Made by a program: the position numbers and the translations under genes. This document shows positions 1 through 7,613 of a DNA stretch of 64,000 nucleotides, piece after piece. The notes below the pieces were generated by a model. The model was not told the origin of the DNA, ran no database searches, and worked only from the letters and a program-made list of their open reading frames with translations. Origin of the DNA: Silanimonas sp044377035 (GTDB lineage Bacteria; Pseudomonadota; Gammaproteobacteria; Xanthomonadales; Xanthomonadaceae); contig NZ_JBILJW010000017.1 in the NCBI RefSeq assembly GCF_044377035.1, positions 1 through 64,000 of the forward strand, read 5' to 3'. How positions within the stretch are numbered: position 1 is the first letter of the stretch; every line of letters starts with the position of its first letter.

Positions 1-108
1 ATCGACTACAACGAGCACCGCCCCCACGACGCCCTTGGCGGCATGACGCCCGCCGAGTTCCGAAATCACCACGAGGCCAGAAGCTCTACTTTCGAACTGT
101 CCGCTTGA
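1..108 (+). CDS. IS3-family transposase (OrfB), C-terminal end only
   Basis: The window opens inside this gene, and only the last 35 codons are visible, ending at TGA 106-108. The peptide starts IDYNEHRPHDALGG and continues MTPAEF, which is the hallmark C-terminus of the IS3-group rve integrase (N-x-x-RPH-x-x-LG-x-x-TP-x-EF). The catalytic DDE residues lie upstream of the window. The coding end abuts an EAL-domain remnant at about position 118, so the right end of the insertion sequence is probably at about 110-125 (gacgggggaggtt). Whether the full element is intact cannot be judged here. Confidence 0.85.
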   Translation: MDYNEHRPHDALGGMTPAEFRNHHEARSSTFELSA

Positions 109-117
109 CGGGGGAGG

Positions 118-284
118 TTACGTCTCGCGAACTGATCGTCGATCTTCAAGGTCTTCACCGGAAGGCTCTTGAATTCGCCGAAAGACGAGATGCCAGCACC
201 GAAGTCGTCCAGCGCCACTTGAGTGCCCAGTGCGCGGACTTGCTCGACCTCTGGGCCGGCGTCCTGACGATCCGCCCCTTGCAC
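118..284 (-). pseudogene. Remnant of an EAL-domain c-di-GMP phosphodiesterase gene
   Basis: The reverse strand encodes VALDDFGAGISSFGEFKSLP followed by VKTLKIDDQF. This is the unmistakable core of an EAL domain, with the DDFG metal-binding motif and the L-P-V-x-x-L-K-I-D strand. Only about 50 residues survive. The part after KIDDQF is replaced by IS3-end sequence at about 118. The part before PEVEQVRALG is cut near 260-284, where the IS110 transposase ends. The N-terminal E-A-L/V-L segment is not visible on the far side of the IS110 element, so the parent gene was disrupted and partly deleted rather than simply interrupted. It cannot be functional as seen. The reading frame begins at a GTG (284) only by accident. 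Confidence 0.75.
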
Positions 285-1214
285 TCAGTCGGGCGCCAGC
301 TCGCCGCTGGCCCGGAGCTCGTCGCGTCGCCGGGCGTTGACGATGGTGAGGAGCTTGCGCATGCAGGCCACCAGCGCGACCTTCGCCGGCTTGCCGCGGT
401 CGCGAAGCTGCCGATAGTGCGCCTTCATGGCCGGGTCGCAGCGCACGGCGGAGAGGGTGGCCATGTACAGCGCCACCCGCATGCTGGCCCGCCCGCCACG
501 GATGCGGCGTCTGCCCTGGCTGTTGCCGCTTTCCCTCGCCATCGGCGCGACACCGACGAGCTTGGCGATCTGCCGGCGGCTCAGTCGTCCCAGCTCGGGC
601 AGCAGGGCGAGGGTCGTGGCCTGGAAGATCGGCCCCATGCCCTTCGATGAGCGGATGGCCGCTGTGCCATTCGCGTCGACGAGGACCTTCATGGCCTGTT
701 CGATGGCCGCGAGTTCCCGCCGGAGGGCCGCCATGGTGCGGTGGATCAGGGTGCGCACTGCGGTCGGGGTGCGATTGGCCTGCTGTTTCTGCGCTTGGAG
801 GGTGATGACGACCTGTCCGCGGCGGCGCAGCCAAGCGCGCAGTTCGCGTTGCCACGGCGGTGCCGGGACGTGGCAGCGCAGTCGATCGCGGAAAAGCCGC
901 GCGAACAGGCAGAGCAGCCGCGCATCGATGGCGTCGGACTTGGCGAGTTCACCGATGGCGCGGGCAAAGGCGTTCGACTGTCGGGGGTTGATCCGCGCCA
1001 CGTGGAGCCCGGCGTCCACGCAGGCGTCCAGTAGCGCGTCCTCGTAGCCGCCGGTGGCTTCGACGACCACGAAGGCATCGTCGAGGCCGGCCAGCCCGCG
1101 AATGAGCTTCCGTCGCCCGGCAGCATCGTTGCTGAAACGGGTGGTCCGGGCTCGCCCGTCGATGGCGAGATCGAGGAAGTCCTTGCCGACATCCACACCT
1201 GCGGCCGTCATCAC
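285..1214 (-). CDS. IS110-family transposase (DEDD recombinase)
   Basis: The 309-residue protein has the two-domain IS110 architecture. An N-terminal RuvC-like DEDD domain shows G-V-D-V-G-K (Asp8), V-V-V-E-A-T-G-G-Y (Glu52) and K-S-D-A-I-D-A (Asp94, Asp97). A C-terminal Tnp_IS110/IS116/IS902 domain contains G-x-A-P followed by SGNSQGRRRIRGG and R-x-A-L-Y-M, with the conserved serine at about residue 229. Length is slightly short of the usual 330-400 residues, but all key residues are present and there is no frameshift, so it could be active. The enzyme recombines element and target DNA under bridge-RNA guidance. ATG at 1214 is used; the second Met codon is an equally good start. Confidence 0.93.
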   Translation of the reverse strand: MMTAAGVDVGKDFLDLAIDGRARTTRFSNDAAGRRKLIRGLAGLDDAFVVVEATGGYEDALLDACVDAGLHVARINPRQSNAFARAIGELAKSDAIDARLLCLFARLFRDRLRCHVPAPPWQRELRAWLRRRGQVVITLQAQKQQANRTPTAVRTLIHRTMAALRRELAAIEQAMKVLVDANGTAAIRSSKGMGPIFQATTLALLPELGRLSRRQIAKLVGVAPMARESGNSQGRRRIRGGRASMRVALYMATLSAVRCDPAMKAHYRQLRDRGKPAKVALVACMRKLLTIVNARRRDELRASGELAPD

Positions 1215-1335
1215 GATGCTCCGAGGGAAGGGGAAGCCGTGGGAGCCGGCGTGCGTCCCTTGAGGAGCTACGGTGGCGCGGCACCCAAGCGTTATCGGGC
1301 GCGCACGCCGGTCTCCCGGTGCCTACATTAGGGAA
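1215..1335 (-). ncRNA. Candidate IS110 bridge RNA region upstream of the transposase
   Basis: The non-coding stretch just upstream of the transposase contains a near-perfect inverted repeat. Positions 1241-1255 (gggagccggcgtgcg) pair with 1302-1317 (cgcacgccggtctccc) as a 15-bp stem with one bulged base, enclosing a 46-nt region with a smaller hairpin (ggtg/cacc, about 1272-1285). IS110 elements have no terminal inverted repeats, so the stem is better explained as RNA structure. Bridge RNAs of IS110-group elements come from exactly this end. The donor- and target-binding loops cannot be assigned without knowing the empty site. This is an inference from position and structure only. Confidence 0.4.
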
Positions 1336-1406
1336 ACGCGCCGCCGCTGTTCTTCGGGACCTTGATTCCAGCCATCGTCGGCCAGACTGCTCGTCCAGCG
1401 CGCGCC

Positions 1407-2423
1407 TCAGCCCAGCGCCTTCATCCCCGAGGCGGCGAGCAGTTCGACCATCTGCCCGGCCTGCTGCGCCTGCTCGCTGCTGGCGTTGCCCTGTTCGGCG
1501 CGCTTGGCCACGCCCTGCGCGATCGCCGCGAGGCGGAAGAAGCTGAAGGCCAGCACGAAGCCCCAGTCGTCGGGGATCGCGCGGCCGGTTTTCGCGGCAT
1601 AGCGCGCCAGCAGTTCGCGTTCGGAGGGAATGCCGAGAGCGGCGCGGTCCATGCCAGCAAGGCCGGGCAGGGCGGGATTGCGCGGCAAGCGCAGGGCCAT
1701 GCAGAAGTAGCCGAGATCGGCGAGCGGATGGCCCAGCGTGGCCAGTTCCCAGTCCATCACCGCGAGCACGCGCGCTTCGTCCTTGGCCCACATCAGGTTG
1801 TCGATGCGGAAGTCGCCGTGCACCAGCGCGACGATGCCGTCATCCGCCGGGCAGCGCTTCGGGAGTTCTGAAATCAGCGCGTCCATCGCCGCGATGTCGC
1901 GCGTGCGGCTCTGCGCGTACTGCTCGCTCCAGCGCGCGATCTGGCGGGCAAAGTAGTTGCCGGGCTTGCCGAAATCGGCGAGCCCCGCGGCCGCCACGTC
2001 GACGCCATGGATGGCGGCGAGCGTGTCCATGATCGATTCGAAATGCGCCGCGCGTTGCTCGGGCGAGTGGTTCGGCAGCGCCGGGTCCCACTCGACGCGG
2101 CCGTCGACGAAGTCCATCACGTAGAACATCGAGCCGATCACCGCATCGTCCGTGCACAGCCAGTGCGGCGTGGCCACGGGCACGCGGCCCTGCAACGCCT
2201 CCAGCACGCGGAACTCGCGGTCGACGGCGTGCGCCGAGGCGAGCAGCGCGCCCGGCGGCTTGCGGCGCAGCACATACGTTCCGGAGGCGGCGTCGAGGCG
2301 GTAGGTCGGGTTGCTCTGGCCGCCCTTGAACTTCGTCGCCGTCAGCGGGCCGCGGAAGCCCGGGATCGCGGCTTCGAGCGCGCTGGCGAGTGCCGCCTCG
2401 TCCAAGGCGAAGGGCGTGCTCAT
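1407..2423 (-). CDS. APH-family phosphotransferase (ACAD10/11 N-domain-like small-molecule kinase)
   Basis: The 338-residue protein has the aminoglycoside phosphotransferase/choline-kinase fold. It shows an N-lobe with K-G-G-Q-S-N-P-T-Y near residue 33, the catalytic loop VHGDFRIDNLMW and the metal-binding DWELATLGHPLADLGY. This version of the loop is typical of the kinases that in eukaryotes are fused to acyl-CoA dehydrogenase in ACAD10/ACAD11, and of LvaA of the Pseudomonas levulinate pathway. It is not typical of true drug-resistance enzymes. The start codon overlaps the stop of the upstream dehydrogenase by 4 bp (ATGA), implying translational coupling. I infer phosphorylation of a hydroxyacyl-CoA; the substrate is not proven. 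Confidence 0.85.
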   Translation of the reverse strand: MSTPFALDEAALASALEAAIPGFRGPLTATKFKGGQSNPTYRLDAASGTYVLRRKPPGALLASAHAVDREFRVLEALQGRVPVATPHWLCTDDAVIGSMFYVMDFVDGRVEWDPALPNHSPEQRAAHFESIMDTLAAIHGVDVAAAGLADFGKPGNYFARQIARWSEQYAQSRTRDIAAMDALISELPKRCPADDGIVALVHGDFRIDNLMWAKDEARVLAVMDWELATLGHPLADLGYFCMALRLPRNPALPGLAGMDRAALGIPSERELLARYAAKTGRAIPDDWGFVLAFSFFRLAAIAQGVAKRAEQGNASSEQAQQAGQMVELLAASGMKALG

Positions 2424-3631
2424 GCGCGGTGCGCCTTCAACATGCCCTTGGCCAGCGAGGCGAGGTGCACTTCATCCGGGCCGTCGGCGAGGCGCAGGCA
2501 GCGTGCGCCGGTGTAGGCGGCCGACAGGAAGGGATCGGCGAGGCCGCCGGCGCCATGGATCTGGATGGCGCGATCGACCACCGCGCAGGCCATGCGCGGC
2601 GCGACGATCTTGATCATGCCGATGGCGTCCTTCGCGCCCTTGTTGCCCTTGGCGTCGAGCTGGGCGGCGGCGTCGAGCGTGAGCAGGCGGGCCTGCTCGA
2701 TCTCGCAGCGCGACAGCGCGATCGCCTCCTGCACCATGCCCTGCGCGCCGAGCGGCTTGCCGAAGGCGATGCGGCTTTGCGCGCGCGCCACCATCATCTC
2801 CAGCGCGCGCTGCGCCATGCCGATGGTGCGCATGCAGTGGTGGATGCGCCCCGGGCCCAGCCGCGCCTGCGCCAGCGCGAAGCCCTGGCCTTCGCCGCCG
2901 ATGAGGTTCGCCGCGGGCACGCGCACGTTGGTGAATTCGAGCTCGACGTGGCCGCCCGGGGCATCGTCGTGGCCCAGCGCTTCGAGCGGCCGAACCACGC
3001 GCAGGCCGGGCGTGTCCATCGGCACCAGCACCATCGCGTGCCGGGCGTGCGGCTCGGCCTCCGGCGTGGTCACGCCCATGACGATGAGGATGCGGCAGCG
3101 CGGGTCGCCGGCGCCGGTGATCCACCACTTGCGGCCGTCGAGCACGTAATGATCGCCGTCGCGGCGGATGCGCAGGGCGATGTTGGTGGCGTCCGAGGAG
3201 GCCACGTCCGGTTCGGTCATCGCGAAGGCCGAGCGGATCTCGCCGCGGAGCAGCGGTGCCAGCCACGCGGCCTTCTGCTCCGGCGTGCCGAAGTGTGCGA
3301 CCACCTCCATGTTGCCGGTGTCGGGCGCGTTGCAGTTGAAGACTTCGCTGGCCCAGAGCACGCGGCCCATGCGCTCGGCCAGCGGTGCGTAGTCGAGGTT
3401 CGAAAGGCCGGCGCCGTGCGTGGCGTCGGGCAGGAACAGGTTCCACAGGCCGGCGGCCTTCGCTTCCGATTTCAGCGTTTCGATGCGCGGGCAGACCGTC
3501 CAGCGCGTGGCCGGGTCGGACGCCCAGGCGTGCACCTCGGCTTCGGCCGGCAGCACACGCTCGGCCATGAACGCAGCAAGCCGGGCATCGAGCTCGCGGG
3601 CGCGGTCGGAGAAGGGGAAGAGCGGGCTCAT
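2420..3631 (-). CDS. Acyl-CoA dehydrogenase, ACAD10/11 type
   Basis: The 403-residue FAD-dependent acyl-CoA dehydrogenase shows F-A-M-T-E-P-D-V-A-S-S-D (substrate/FAD loop), WWITGAGDPRCRILIVMG, GPGRIHHCMRTIGMAQRALE and the C-terminal IQIHGAGGL with LRLADGPDEVHLASLAK. The GRIHHCMR and ADGPDEVHL signatures mark the ACAD10/11/LvaC-like subgroup. Length is normal for a single-domain ACAD. The gene directly precedes and overlaps the APH-type kinase, reproducing as two genes the kinase-dehydrogenase fusion known from animals. The pair probably handles 4-hydroxy fatty acyl-CoAs: phosphorylate the hydroxyl, then eliminate it. The kinase partner is seen directly; the substrate is inferred. Confidence 0.9.
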   Translation of the reverse strand: MSPLFPFSDRARELDARLAAFMAERVLPAEAEVHAWASDPATRWTVCPRIETLKSEAKAAGLWNLFLPDATHGAGLSNLDYAPLAERMGRVLWASEVFNCNAPDTGNMEVVAHFGTPEQKAAWLAPLLRGEIRSAFAMTEPDVASSDATNIALRIRRDGDHYVLDGRKWWITGAGDPRCRILIVMGVTTPEAEPHARHAMVLVPMDTPGLRVVRPLEALGHDDAPGGHVELEFTNVRVPAANLIGGEGQGFALAQARLGPGRIHHCMRTIGMAQRALEMMVARAQSRIAFGKPLGAQGMVQEAIALSRCEIEQARLLTLDAAAQLDAKGNKGAKDAIGMIKIVAPRMACAVVDRAIQIHGAGGLADPFLSAAYTGARCLRLADGPDEVHLASLAKGMLKAHRA

Positions 3632-3641
3632 CGGCAGTCCT

Positions 3642-4325
3642 TCAGAAATGGGTCCACAGCCGGCGGTCGTGCGCGAGGTGCGGCAGGGTGTTGAAGCTGC
3701 CGAAGCGCAACCGCCCCTGGCGGGCGCTGAACTCGTTGATCGAGGCGTTGCGGATGGCGAGGTTCAGGTCGACGGCGCGGGCCGCCGGCACCTCGAGCGC
3801 CTGCTGCGCGAGCCGGGCGATGACGCCGCCCGAGCTCACCACGAGGGTCGGGCCGTCGCCAGTTGCGTCCGCCGCGGCCGCACCGGCCCGCGCCACGCGC
3901 TCGCCAAACACGCCCCAGCGTTCGGGGACGGCCTCCAGTTCGTCGTGCGCCCAAGCGTGGATGGCGGCGTACAGCATCGGGCCCACCACCGTCGGGTCGT
4001 GCGAACCGGCGCGGGCGCGCATGTCGGCATCCGCGCGCTCGACGAGGTAGGCGCGGATCACCGCGCCGTGGTCGAACTCGTTGAGGTCGGCGTCCTCTTC
4101 CGGCTCGGGCAGCGGATGCCCGGCCTCGGCGAAGGCGCGGCGGATCGCTTCGAAGGTCTCGCGGTGCCGGCGCATGGCACCGACGCGCACGCGGGCGAAG
4201 CCGTGCGGCTCGCGGGCGAGCCAGGTGCCGAGGTGGCCGGCCTGCGTCCAGCCCAAGGGCGAGAGGCGGTCGTAGTCGTCGGTGCCGTAGCTGGCCTGGG
4301 CGTGGCGGACGAAGAGCAGGGCCAT
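3642..4325 (-). CDS. Histidine phosphatase family protein
   Basis: The 227-residue cytosolic protein of the phosphoglycerate-mutase-like superfamily begins MALLFVRHAQASYGTDDYDRL. It carries the R-H-A catalytic motif (His8 as phospho-acceptor), S-P-L-G-W-x-Q-A and the later S-S-G-G-V segment, where most relatives have S-H-G. The second catalytic His is therefore not obvious, as in several poorly characterised subfamilies. It lies 10 bp upstream of the acyl-CoA dehydrogenase start in the same direction and may belong to that operon, where a phosphatase beside a kinase would be intriguing. The substrate is unknown. Confidence 0.82.
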   Translation of the reverse strand: MALLFVRHAQASYGTDDYDRLSPLGWTQAGHLGTWLAREPHGFARVRVGAMRRHRETFEAIRRAFAEAGHPLPEPEEDADLNEFDHGAVIRAYLVERADADMRARAGSHDPTVVGPMLYAAIHAWAHDELEAVPERWGVFGERVARAGAAAADATGDGPTLVVSSGGVIARLAQQALEVPAARAVDLNLAIRNASINEFSARQGRLRFGSFNTLPHLAHDRRLWTHF

Positions 4326-4328
4326 GCG

Positions 4329-4844
4329 TCAGCGCGCCGGAATCGCGGGCCAGAACGCCTGCGCGTAGCGGGCGTTGATCGGGGTGCCGCCTTCCGGCGT
4401 CACCACCAGTTCGAACACGATGTCGTCGCGCTCCTCGATGCGGGCTTCGCCGAGGTAGTAGATGGCGCCGCGATCGCGCACCTCGCGCAGGTTCAGCGAT
4501 TGCCGCTGCCCGGCGCCGTTGATGGCGGTGGCCTCGATGCGCGCCGTCACCGCGACGGCTGTGGCCGCACGCGGGCCCTTCATCACCGAGACGTTGAGCA
4601 GCGCACGGTTCGCCGAGCGCGTGATGCCATAGCGCGTGGCGATTTCCGGCGTGAGCTGGGTGCTCGGCATCGCGTTGTAGTGCACGGTGAACTCGCCGGA
4701 CTGCGTGCTGTTGAGTCCCGAGCTGAGCGTCAGCGAGGGCTTCGGCGGAGGCGCGGCCGGCGGCGTGGCGCTGGCCGTGGGCGCGACGAGCGCGGCGGCG
4801 AGCACGACGCCGATCAGCGGCAGGGCAGTTTGGAAGGCGGGCAT
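4329..4844 (-). CDS. DUF4426 periplasmic protein
   Basis: The 171-residue protein has a clear signal peptide (FQTALPLIGVVLAAALVAP, A-S-A cleavage near residue 27), followed by a beta-rich domain with F-T-V-H-Y-N-A-M, T-R-S-x-N-R-A-L-L-N-V-S-V and a C-terminal Y-A-Q-x-F-W-P. This is the DUF4426 family, which in gammaproteobacteria recurs next to proC and yggS as it does here. Its function is unknown. The ATG at 4844 was chosen because the signal peptide begins there; upstream in-frame sequence is a shadow of proC. It lies 16 bp downstream of the proC stop and is probably co-transcribed with it. Confidence 0.85.
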   Translation of the reverse strand: MPAFQTALPLIGVVLAAALVAPTASATPPAAPPPKPSLTLSSGLNSTQSGEFTVHYNAMPSTQLTPEIATRYGITRSANRALLNVSVMKGPRAATAVAVTARIEATAINGAGQRQSLNLREVRDRGAIYYLGEARIEERDDIVFELVVTPEGGTPINARYAQAFWPAIPAR

Positions 4845-4860
4845 GGCGGAAGGCTCCGGA

Positions 4861-5697
4861 TCAGTCGTTCGCCGCGGAGAGTTCCGCGCCGCGGCTCCGC
4901 GCAGCGTGAATGGCCGCGGCGACCAGCGGCGTGAAGCCGCCGGCGGCGAAGGCGTCGAGCGCGGCCTGCGTCGTGCCGTTCGGCGAGGTGACGCGCTGTC
5001 GCAGCGTGGTGGCGGTTTCGCCGCTTTCCTTGAGCATTCGTGCGGCACCGGCGAGGGTCTCGACGACCAGCGTGCGCGCGGCGCCGGCGGGCAGGCCCTC
5101 GGCCTCCGCGGCGGCCTGCATCGCCTCGGCCAGCAGGAACACGTAGGCCGGACCGCTGCCCGAGGCCGCGGTGACGGCATCCATCAGCGCTTCGTCGTCG
5201 ATCCACACGGTCTCGCCGGCGGGCTTGAGCAGGGTATCGGCGAGGGACTTCTGCGCGGGCGTGGCGGCGTTCGTGGCGTACAGGCCGGTGACGCCGGCGC
5301 CGAGCAGGGCGGGGGTGTTGGGCATGGTGCGCACCACCGCGATGCCGCCGCCCAACCAGCGGTCGAGCTGCGCGCTGGTGATGCCGGCGGCAATCGAAAC
5401 CACCAGCGGGCGCTGCGCCTGGGCCAGCGGCGCCAGCGCCTCGCAGACGCCGCGCAGCACCTGCGGCTTGGTCGCCAGCACCCACACCGCGCCCTTCGAT
5501 GCGGCGGCGGCGTTGTCCTCGGTGGTGACCACGCCGAACTCCGTGGCCAGGCCCTCGCGGTTGGGCGCGTAAGGCTCGCTGACATGGATGTCATGGGCCG
5601 ATGCGCCGCCGCGGACCATGCCGCCGATCAGGGCGCGGGCCATGTTGCCGCCGCCGATGAAGGCGACCGGAGGAAGGGCGGTGGGGCTCGGGCTCAT
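4861..5697 (-). CDS. proC: Pyrroline-5-carboxylate reductase
   Basis: ProC makes L-proline from pyrroline-5-carboxylate using NAD(P)H, in the cytoplasm as an oligomer. The protein starts with the Rossmann motif A-F-I-G-G-G-N-M-A-R-A-L-I-G-G. It carries V-R-T-M-P-N-T-P-A and the C-terminal signature around ASGSGPAYVFLLAEAMQAAA, with T-S-P-N-G-T-T-Q-A-A-L near the end. ATG 5697 gives about 278 residues, the normal family length. An upstream in-frame ATG at 5733 would add 12 residues without homology. It sits between yggS and DUF4426, a standard gammaproteobacterial arrangement. Confidence 0.95.
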   Translation of the reverse strand: MSPSPTALPPVAFIGGGNMARALIGGMVRGGASAHDIHVSEPYAPNREGLATEFGVVTTEDNAAAASKGAVWVLATKPQVLRGVCEALAPLAQAQRPLVVSIAAGITSAQLDRWLGGGIAVVRTMPNTPALLGAGVTGLYATNAATPAQKSLADTLLKPAGETVWIDDEALMDAVTAASGSGPAYVFLLAEAMQAAAEAEGLPAGAARTLVVETLAGAARMLKESGETATTLRQRVTSPNGTTQAALDAFAAGGFTPLVAAAIHAARSRGAELSAAND

Positions 5698-5764
5698 GGG
5701 TTCGCGGGTAAGGAGGCGGAAGCCCTGCATCATGGCCGGCCCGCGCGGCGTTCGGAACCCCGGC

Positions 5765-6442
5765 TCAAGCCTTCGTTGGGCGAGCCCCGAACAGCGCGGA
5801 GCCCACGCGCACCAGCGTCGCGCCCTCGGCCACGGCCAGCGGCCAGTCGTCGCTCATGCCCATCGAGAGGGTGTCGCAGCCCGGGTGCTGCGCCCGAAGG
5901 GCGTCGAAGAGCGCTCGCATGCGCGCAAAGGCGACGCGTCGGTGTGCTTCGTCCGGGTGCGGCGCGGGAATGGCCATCAGGCCGCGCAGCGCGAGGCGGG
6001 GCAGGGCGGCGGCCTGGTCGGCCAGCGCCATCACGTCGGTGGGCGCACAGCCGGACTTGCTGGCTTCGCCGTCGATGTTGACCTGCAGCAGCACGTTCAG
6101 AGGGCCGCGATCGGCCGGGCGTTCTTTGTCGAGCAAGGGCAGCAGTTTGGCGCGGTCGACCGACTGCACCCAGTCGAAGTGGCAGGCGGCCTCGCGGCAC
6201 TTGTTGCTCTGCAGGGGGCCGATCAGGTGCCACTCCAGCTCCAGGTCGTCCAGTTCGCGCTGCTTGGCCAGCGCCTCCTGCACGTAGTTCTCGCCGAAGG
6301 CGCGCTGGCCGAGGCCCGCGAGGGCGCGGACCGCCTCAGCGGGCTGGGTTTTCGACACCGCGACGAGACGCGCCGAAACCCCGGCCGCGGGGTGGGCGAG
6401 GGCGTCGACGAGCGGGCGGTAGCGGGCTTCCAGAGCGTCCAT
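5765..6442 (-). CDS. yggS: YggS/PLPBP family pyridoxal-5'-phosphate homeostasis protein
   Basis: The 225-residue single-domain PLP-binding TIM-barrel protein has the PLP lysine in L-V-A-V-S-K-T-Q-P near residue 32, F-G-E-N-Y-V-Q-E-A, H-L-I-G-P-L-Q-S-N-K, L-S-M-G-M-S-D-D-W and the terminal V-R-V-G-S-A-L-F-G-A-R. Members buffer PLP and affect amino-acid and vitamin B6 balance rather than catalysing a known reaction. It is first gene of the leftward yggS-proC-DUF4426 run and divergent from pilT with an 86-bp gap, so both promoters must lie in that gap. Conserved yggS-pilT adjacency is common in gammaproteobacteria. Confidence 0.95.
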   Translation of the reverse strand: MDALEARYRPLVDALAHPAAGVSARLVAVSKTQPAEAVRALAGLGQRAFGENYVQEALAKQRELDDLELEWHLIGPLQSNKCREAACHFDWVQSVDRAKLLPLLDKERPADRGPLNVLLQVNIDGEASKSGCAPTDVMALADQAAALPRLALRGLMAIPAPHPDEAHRRVAFARMRALFDALRAQHPGCDTLSMGMSDDWPLAVAEGATLVRVGSALFGARPTKA

Positions 6443-6452
6443 GGGCTGGGGC

Positions 6453-6493
6453 TATACTGCCGGAGAACGTGCCGTCGCACGACGGTGTGCGAC
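6453..6493 (+). promoter_or_regulatory. pilT leader: -10-like box and 7-bp inverted repeat
   Basis: Upstream of pilT, TATACT (6453-6458) fits a sigma-70 -10 box, but no convincing -35 lies 16-18 bp upstream. About 15 bp downstream is a perfect inverted repeat, gtcgcac (6474-6480) and gtgcgac (6487-6493), with a 6-nt spacer. It would fold in the transcript or serve as an operator. Both assignments come from sequence inspection only. Confidence 0.35.
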
Positions 6494-6528
6494 TCAATCG
6501 GCTTCGACCGGCTCTGGGGAGTGAACGA

Positions 6529-7566
6529 ATGGATATCGCGGAACTGTTGGCCTTCTCGGTCAAGAACAAGGCCTCCGACCTGCACCTCTCGGCCGGCCTG
6601 CCGCCGATGATCCGCGTGGACGGCGACGTCCGCCGCATCAACATCCCGGCGCTCGACCACAAGACCGTGCACGCGCTGATCTACGACATCATGTCGGACA
6701 AGCAGCGCCGCGATTACGAGGAATTCCTCGAGACCGACTTCTCGTTCGAGATCCCGGGGCTCGCGCGCTTCCGCGTCAACGCCTTCAACCAGAACCGCGG
6801 CGCCGGCGCCGTGTTCCGTACCATTCCCTCAGAAATTCTGACGCTGGAAGACTTAAACGCGCCGCGCATTTTCCGCGAGCTCATCGACCAGCCGCAGGGC
6901 TTGATTCTGGTCACTGGCCCGACCGGCTCGGGCAAGTCCACCACGCTGGCAGGCATGGTCGACCACATCAACAAGAACGAGTACGCGCACATCCTGACGG
7001 TCGAAGACCCGATCGAGTTCGTGCACACCTCGCAGAAGTGCCTCGTCAACCAGCGCGAAGTGCACCGCGACACCCACGGCTTCAACGAGGCCCTGCGCTC
7101 CGCGCTCCGCGAAGACCCCGACTACATCCTCGTCGGCGAGCTCCGCGACCTCGAGACCATCCGCCTGGCGCTGACCGCCGCGGAAACCGGCCACCTGGTA
7201 TTCGGCACCCTGCACACCAGCTCCGCGGCAAAGACCATCGACCGCATCATCGACGTGTTCCCCGCTGGCGAGAAGCCGATGGTGCGCTCCATGCTCTCGG
7301 AATCGCTGCGCGCTGTGGTGTCTCAATCGCTGCTGAAGAAAGTGGGTGGTGGCCGAGTTGCGGCACACGAAATCATGGTCGGCATCCCGGCCATCCGTAA
7401 CCTGATCCGCGAGGACAAGGTGGCCCAAATGTACAGCTCCATCCAGACCGGCCAGCAGTACGGTATGCAAACGCTCGACCAGTGCCTCCAAGACTTGCTG
7501 AAGCGCGGGCTGATTACCCGCGCGCAGGCGGCCACTTACGCCAAGGACAAGCGCATCTTCGAGTGA
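6529..7566 (+). CDS. pilT: Type IV pilus retraction ATPase PilT
   Basis: The 345-residue hexameric AAA-like ATPase at the inner-membrane base of the type IV pilus depolymerises pilin to retract the fibre for twitching, adhesion and DNA uptake. It shows Walker A G-P-T-G-S-G-K-S-T (130-138), the Asp box, Walker B L-V-G-E-L-R-D, a His box ending E-T-G-H-L-V-F-G-T-L-H, and the retraction-specific AIRNLIRE motif in the C-terminal domain. The ATG at 6529 (MDIAELLAF) is the conserved family start. An upstream in-frame ATG at 6469 would add 20 unrelated residues. pilU follows 47 bp later. Confidence 0.97.
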   Translation: MDIAELLAFSVKNKASDLHLSAGLPPMIRVDGDVRRINIPALDHKTVHALIYDIMSDKQRRDYEEFLETDFSFEIPGLARFRVNAFNQNRGAGAVFRTIPSEILTLEDLNAPRIFRELIDQPQGLILVTGPTGSGKSTTLAGMVDHINKNEYAHILTVEDPIEFVHTSQKCLVNQREVHRDTHGFNEALRSALREDPDYILVGELRDLETIRLALTAAETGHLVFGTLHTSSAAKTIDRIIDVFPAGEKPMVRSMLSESLRAVVSQSLLKKVGGGRVAAHEIMVGIPAIRNLIREDKVAQMYSSIQTGQQYGMQTLDQCLQDLLKRGLITRAQAATYAKDKRIFE

Positions 7567-7613
7567 TCGAACGCGTCGACTGAGCGCCCACGAGAACCGG
7601 CCGGAGCCCCCCA

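Larger units (their letters stand above)
270..1335 (-). mobile_element. IS110-family insertion sequence (ends approximate)
   Basis: The element consists of one DEDD transposase (285-1214, reverse strand) with about 120 bp of non-coding DNA upstream and at most about 25 bp downstream before EAL coding sequence resumes. A long non-coding end beside the transposase start is the IS110-group layout, in which that end encodes the bridge (seeker) RNA. IS110 elements lack terminal inverted repeats and usually make no target duplication, so the boundaries given (about 270 and 1335) are estimates from where flanking homology and RNA-like structure stop. Confidence 0.55.

Noticed and set aside
1407..2423. 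Antibiotic resistance kinase
   Set aside because: It has the APH fold, but the catalytic-loop variant and coupling to an acyl-CoA dehydrogenase point to metabolism rather than aminoglycoside resistance.
6429..6458. Full sigma-70 promoter for pilT
   Set aside because: TATACT fits a -10 box, but no -35 element is recognisable at 16-18 bp, so only a weak -10-like box is listed.
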